DNA of 64,000 nt from Nannocystis punicea (GTDB taxonomy: Bacteria > Myxococcota_A > Polyangia > Nannocystales > Nannocystaceae), in assembly GCF_026965555.1 (NCBI RefSeq), contig NZ_CP114040.1:4216001-4280000 (forward strand), written 5' to 3'. The position numbers and the translations under genes are program-made. This document shows, one piece after another, positions 60,850 through 64,000 of this stretch. How positions within the stretch are numbered: the stretch's first letter is position 1; the number at the start of each line of letters is the position of its first letter. A model generated the notes under the pieces. That model was not told the DNA's origin, searched no databases, and worked only from the letters and a program-made list of their open reading frames with translations.

Positions 60850-61159
60850 GGGGCTGCGCGGCCCGAGGACGAGGGGCGATGACGATTGCGTCGGTGCGTG
60901 AGCGGGTACGTGGCGGCTCGGCCGAGGACGAAGGTGCCGCGGGGCTCGCCGGCTCAGTCGAACACGACGGGAGCCGATGGAAAGAGCGGGCGCGTCCTTG
61001 CTCGGCCGGACATGAGGTCGCGGCGGCGCTTTGTCGCTGATGCGCCGGAGGTCGTCGTCGGGAGAGAAGCGCGGGCGCGTCGTTGCTCCGTCGAACATGA
61101 GGGGGCGAAGAAGTCGCGGCGGCGCGTGTCGGGCGAGGAGCCGGAGGTCGCGTGGCGGC
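60850..61159. repeat. Decayed copies of the 3' end of the outer-membrane protein gene
   Basis: Past the stop of the minus-strand gene (61160), segments at about 60910-60960, 61020-61090 and 61085-61150 keep parts of its 3' end: for example CGAACATGA, GTCGCGGCGGCGC and GCCGGAGGTCG in the same order as in 61163-61230. Identity is only moderate. The segment otherwise holds no gene. Confidence 0.55.
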
Positions 61160-61756
61160 TCAGCCGAACATGAAGGTGAGGCCGAGGACGAAGATGCCGC
61201 GGCGGCGCTTGTCGGCGAGGATCCGGAGGTCGTAGTCGGCGCCGAGAGCGAGCGCCACGCCGTTGGCCTTGCTGCGGTCCTTGCCGAGGCGGAAGGCGTA
61301 GCCGAGGCCGACCTGGCCGCCGTAGCCGGGGGTGCGCGCGGTGAACTCGCGGGCGACCGGGACGTGGCTGATGGCGCCGGCGCCGGCGCGGAGATAGAAG
61401 CCGCGGACGACGTTCACCTGGATCATCGCGTCGAGGCCGACGCCGACCTTCTGATCCTTGTCGAAGTAGATCGTCACGTGGCCCATGGTGCCGAGAGTGA
61501 CCGCGGGGGACAGGCGGGCGCCGAGGATGAAGTGGGTGCGCGCGGCCGGCATGGCGTCGTTGCGCAGCGGCACGAGCGCGGGGCGCCAGCCGAACTCGGC
61601 GAACGGGCCGCGCTTGAAGTCGGTCGCGACCTCGCCCTCGCTCGCGCGCGCGGGCCGGGGGGTGATCACGGCGAGGGCGGCGAGGAGGGCGAGGAGGGCC
61701 AGCTTGACGGAGGCCGGCAGGCGGACGGGGCGGGGATAAGCGAGGGCGGTCGTCAT
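61160..61756 (-). CDS. Outer-membrane beta-barrel protein, hypothetical
   Basis: A 198-residue secreted protein; the ATG at 61756 begins a signal peptide ('LALLALLAALAVITPRPARA'). The mature part has alternating strands ('FAEFGWRPALVPLR', 'HFILGARLSPAVTLG', 'FYLRAGAGAISHVP', 'GQVGLGYAFRLGKD') and ends in 'GLTFMFG', a terminal Phe as expected for BAM-dependent barrels. Probably an eight-stranded barrel; no function assigned. Degenerate copies of its 3' end lie downstream. Confidence 0.7.
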   Translation of the reverse strand: MTTALAYPRPVRLPASVKLALLALLAALAVITPRPARASEGEVATDFKRGPFAEFGWRPALVPLRNDAMPAARTHFILGARLSPAVTLGTMGHVTIYFDKDQKVGVGLDAMIQVNVVRGFYLRAGAGAISHVPVAREFTARTPGYGGQVGLGYAFRLGKDRSKANGVALALGADYDLRILADKRRRGIFVLGLTFMFG

Positions 61757-61851
61757 GGCGTACCTGTGGACCGGCGGGCCGCGAGGCGATTCCTCGCGGT
61801 GCCGGCCGGCGTCGCCCCAACGACCCGCTCGCGCGGGCACTTACAGGCCGT

Positions 61852-62208
61852 TCAGGCGAGCGCGCGCGCGTAGGCGTCCGCAGAGAAGCCGACCAGGGCG
61901 AGGCCGTCGCGGGTGAAGATCGGGCGCTTGACGAGCAGACCGTCGGCGGCGAGCGCCGCGATCATGGCGTCGTCGTCCATGGTCTTGAGCCGCTCCGCGA
62001 AGCCGCCGGCGCGGTAGGCCTGACCGGAGACGTTGAACAGCTTGCGCGCGGGCAGACCGGAGTTCTGCTGGATCGCGCGCAGCTCGGCGGTGGTCGGCGC
62101 GCGGGCGGTGAGGTCGACGACGTCGTAGGCGACGTGGTGCGTGTCGAGCCAGCGCCGCGCGTTGCGGCAGGTGTCGCAGCGAGGATGGGCGAAGAGGACG
62201 GCCTTCAT
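61852..62208 (-). CDS. ArsC/Spx-like (YffB-type) thioredoxin-fold protein
   Basis: A 118-residue protein of the ArsC/Spx/YffB superfamily, with the active-site pair 'HPRCDTCRNARRWLD' (C-x-x-C at residues 11-14), 'GLPARKLFNVSGQAYR' and the closing 'LVKRPIFTRDG' block. The two-Cys site is like Spx rather than the single Cys of arsenate reductase ArsC. Redox or transcription-linked roles are possible; the absence of ars genes argues against arsenate reduction. It is divergent from the ompA-type gene. Confidence 0.85.
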   Translation of the reverse strand: MKAVLFAHPRCDTCRNARRWLDTHHVAYDVVDLTARAPTTAELRAIQQNSGLPARKLFNVSGQAYRAGGFAERLKTMDDDAMIAALAADGLLVKRPIFTRDGLALVGFSADAYARALA

Positions 62209-62416
62209 GGCGCGCGGGACCGTACCACAGGGGCGCTGGCGCGCGCGGGTCCGCCGGGGGGTCGCCCGCGCCTGTCCGGAGAAACAGGCGCGGCGGGCCG
62301 CCCCGGCTCTTCAGGGTCGCACGGGGGGCTGGCGCTGCCTAGGCAACGCCGGCCAACGCATGTACAAGTGTTTTGCCGCGCTGTGCCGGCGCGGCGCTTC
62401 CCCACGAGTCCGCGCC

Positions 62417-63877
62417 ATGTCCAAGCTCTCGCTCCCCGTCGCCGCTGCTGTGGTCCTCTCGTCGCTGTCGCTGCCGGCGGCGGCGCAGGAACCGGAGGGG
62501 GCGAAGGCCGAGGGGTCGATCTCGCTGTCGCCGGCCGGCGCCGACGCCAAGGGCGACACCAAGGCCGGCAAGAAGAAGCGCGAGAAGAAGGCGAAGGATC
62601 AGAGCGGGGTGCCGTGGATCAAGCGCTACCGGCCGACGGCGATGTCGGGCGAGTTCGGGATCTTCGCCGGCCTGATGTTCCCGGCCCGCGACCACGAGCT
62701 GTACCTGCCGCCGCTGCCCGGAGAACCGCCCAACTGGCAGACGTACAAGCCGGTCGCGCCCGACATCGGCCTGCGCGCGGGCTTCTATCCGCTGTCGTTC
62801 CTCGGCCTCGAGCTCGAGGGCGCGATCATGCCGACGAAGACGGAGAACGACAACAAGGGCGCGGTGCTCGGCGGCTTCCGCGGCTACGCGCTGGCGCAGC
62901 TGCCGTACCGGATCTCGCCGTTCGTGCTGTTCGGCGCCGGGCTGCTCGGGACGTCGGGGCTCGGCGGCGACGTCGACCCGGCGATCCACTTCGGCGGCGG
63001 CGTGAAGTTCTACATCAACAACTACCTGGCGCTGCGCCTCGACGTCCGCGACAACGCGAGCGCGCAGTTCGGCGTCGACGGCGGCCGCACGCACCACCTC
63101 GAGGTGCTCCTCGGCCTGTCGTTCGTGCTACGCAAGAAGCAGCCGGTGAAGGACGATCCGGACAGCGACGGCGACGGGTTCAAGGACTCGGTCGACAAGT
63201 GCCCGACGATCCCGGGCGTGGCGCCCGACGGCTGCCCGGTGGCGGTCGAGGGCGACGCCGACGGCGACGGCTTCCTCGACTCGGTCGACGCCTGCCCGCA
63301 GGAGCCGGGCATCGCGCCCGACGGCTGCCCGGAGAAGGACCGCGACGGCGACGGCTTCGTCGACAGCAAGGACAAGTGCCCCGACGAGAAGGGCATCGCG
63401 CCCGACGGCTGCCCGCTGCCCGACAAGGACAAGGACGGGATCCCCGACCGCGACGACAAGTGCCCGGCGATCCCGGAGACCCGCAACAACTACCAGGACG
63501 ACGACGGCTGCGCCGACGAGGTCCCGCGCGCGGTCACCAAGTTCACCGGCGTCATCAAGGGCATCTACTTCGACAGCGACAAGGACACGATCAAGAAGTC
63601 GTCGCGGTCGACGCTCGACAACGCGGTCAAGGTGCTGAAGGACTTCCCGTCGGTGAAGGTCGAGATCAGCGGCCACACCGACAGCTCGGGCGACCGCGAC
63701 CACAACATCGACCTGTCGAAGCGGCGCGCCGACGCGGTCAAGAAGTACCTGACCGACAAGGGGATCGACTCCGCGCGGATCACGAGCCGCGGCGCCGGCC
63801 CCGACGAGCCGATCGCCGACAACAACACCAAGGACGGCAAGGCCAAGAACCGCCGCATCGAGTTCAAGCTGCAGTGA
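62417..63877 (+). CDS. OmpA-family outer-membrane protein with thrombospondin type-3 repeats
   Basis: A 486-residue secreted protein; the ATG at 62417 gives signal peptide 'VAAAVVLSSLSLPAAAQ'. After a Lys-rich linker an N-terminal barrel spans about 70-240. Four calcium-binding TSP3 repeats ('DSDGDGFKDSVDKCPTIPG', 'DADGDGFLDSVDACP' and two more) cover about 250-370, and the OmpA peptidoglycan-binding domain ends the protein ('GHTDSSGDRDHNIDLSKRRA', 'KNRRIEFKLQ'). It should tether the outer membrane to peptidoglycan. Preceded by an AT-richer promoter zone at 62355-62375. Confidence 0.93.
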   Translation: MSKLSLPVAAAVVLSSLSLPAAAQEPEGAKAEGSISLSPAGADAKGDTKAGKKKREKKAKDQSGVPWIKRYRPTAMSGEFGIFAGLMFPARDHELYLPPLPGEPPNWQTYKPVAPDIGLRAGFYPLSFLGLELEGAIMPTKTENDNKGAVLGGFRGYALAQLPYRISPFVLFGAGLLGTSGLGGDVDPAIHFGGGVKFYINNYLALRLDVRDNASAQFGVDGGRTHHLEVLLGLSFVLRKKQPVKDDPDSDGDGFKDSVDKCPTIPGVAPDGCPVAVEGDADGDGFLDSVDACPQEPGIAPDGCPEKDRDGDGFVDSKDKCPDEKGIAPDGCPLPDKDKDGIPDRDDKCPAIPETRNNYQDDDGCADEVPRAVTKFTGVIKGIYFDSDKDTIKKSSRSTLDNAVKVLKDFPSVKVEISGHTDSSGDRDHNIDLSKRRADAVKKYLTDKGIDSARITSRGAGPDEPIADNNTKDGKAKNRRIEFKLQ

Positions 63878-63956
63878 GCCGCGGCCGCACGTGCGTGCGC
63901 TTGGGCCCGCCGCCGCGGTGACGGCGGGCGGCCGCGGATCGGGTATCGTCCCCCGC

Positions 63957-64000
63957 ATGTCAGGCACGCCCTCCGCCCCGAGCCCGATCGAGGAGGCCAC
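63957..64000 (+). CDS. Start of a reading frame cut by the window end
   Basis: An ATG at 63957 opens 'MSGTPSAPSPIEEA', which runs off the window edge. It is 80 bp past the OmpA-type gene on the same strand. Too short to judge; it may be a true start or chance. Confidence 0.35.
   Translation, partial: MSGTPSAPSPIEEA

Overview
This 64-kb window is very GC-rich and densely coding on both strands. It looks like a chromosomal segment of a myxobacterium, most probably of the Nannocystaceae (Nannocystis, Enhygromyxa or Plesiocystis type). The evidence is the set of secreted lipoproteins with long Thr/Ser/Gly linkers and Cys-rich domains, a FrzS-like pseudoreceiver/coiled-coil protein, a Clp-type ATPase with a long disordered linker, frequent GTG/TTG starts and the extreme GC. 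This placement is inference. No rRNA, tRNA, CRISPR array, integrase or IS element was recognised.

Layout. 1-6 kb: a minus-strand set of three closely spaced genes (a secreted hypothetical, a HEAT-like secreted protein, a Memo/AmmeMemoRadiSam B protein), then queA and a small lipoprotein. 6-15 kb: uppP, hflX, the pseudoreceiver/coiled-coil protein and its stand-alone paralogue, and a ClpB/ClpC-like ATPase. 15-23 kb: a 2Fe-2S ferredoxin, an ExbD protein, a DUF985 cupin, a Thr-rich lipoprotein, a CLC channel with CBS and TrkA-C-like domains, and an S9 peptidase. 23-34 kb and 41-43 kb: an alpha-glucan utilisation region with MalG, a fused MalE-MalF protein, the MalK-type ATPase, a LamB-like porin and three GH13 lipoproteins. 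Together they could cleave starch or glycogen at the cell surface, admit maltodextrins through the porin and import them by the ABC transporter. 34-41 kb: a cytochrome P450 with a TetR regulator, a 405-bp tandem repeat array with nested palindromes, a membrane protein, and a LysR regulator divergent from an SDR epimerase. 43-49 kb: an alkylsulfatase, two flippase-like membrane proteins and a 4Fe-4S ferredoxin. 49.6-57.2 kb: an apparent Fur-controlled iron locus with a lipoprotein divergent from a lipoprotein, FecA-like receptor, PepSY protein, aminopropyltransferase-like enzyme and ATP-grasp ligase. 57-64 kb: two tandem Cys-rich antistasin-like lipoproteins, a class V aminotransferase, an outer-membrane barrel, an ArsC-like protein and an OmpA/TSP3 protein.

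The most unusual signal is not a gene. A degenerate 14-bp unit, consensus GGACATGTCCNNNN (a 10-bp palindrome plus four loose bases; the core CATG may be CCTG, CAGG or GCTG), occurs in strictly 14-bp-phased arrays of two to six units at more than 25 places. The arrays lie in intergenic spacers, over stop and start codons, and inside reading frames. A second recurring oddity is the tandem re-duplication of a gene's own 3' end just past its stop codon (uppP, a Cys-rich lipoprotein, and in decayed form an outer-membrane protein). Both could be products of a slippage or repair process specific to this lineage, and neither is explained by the annotated genes.
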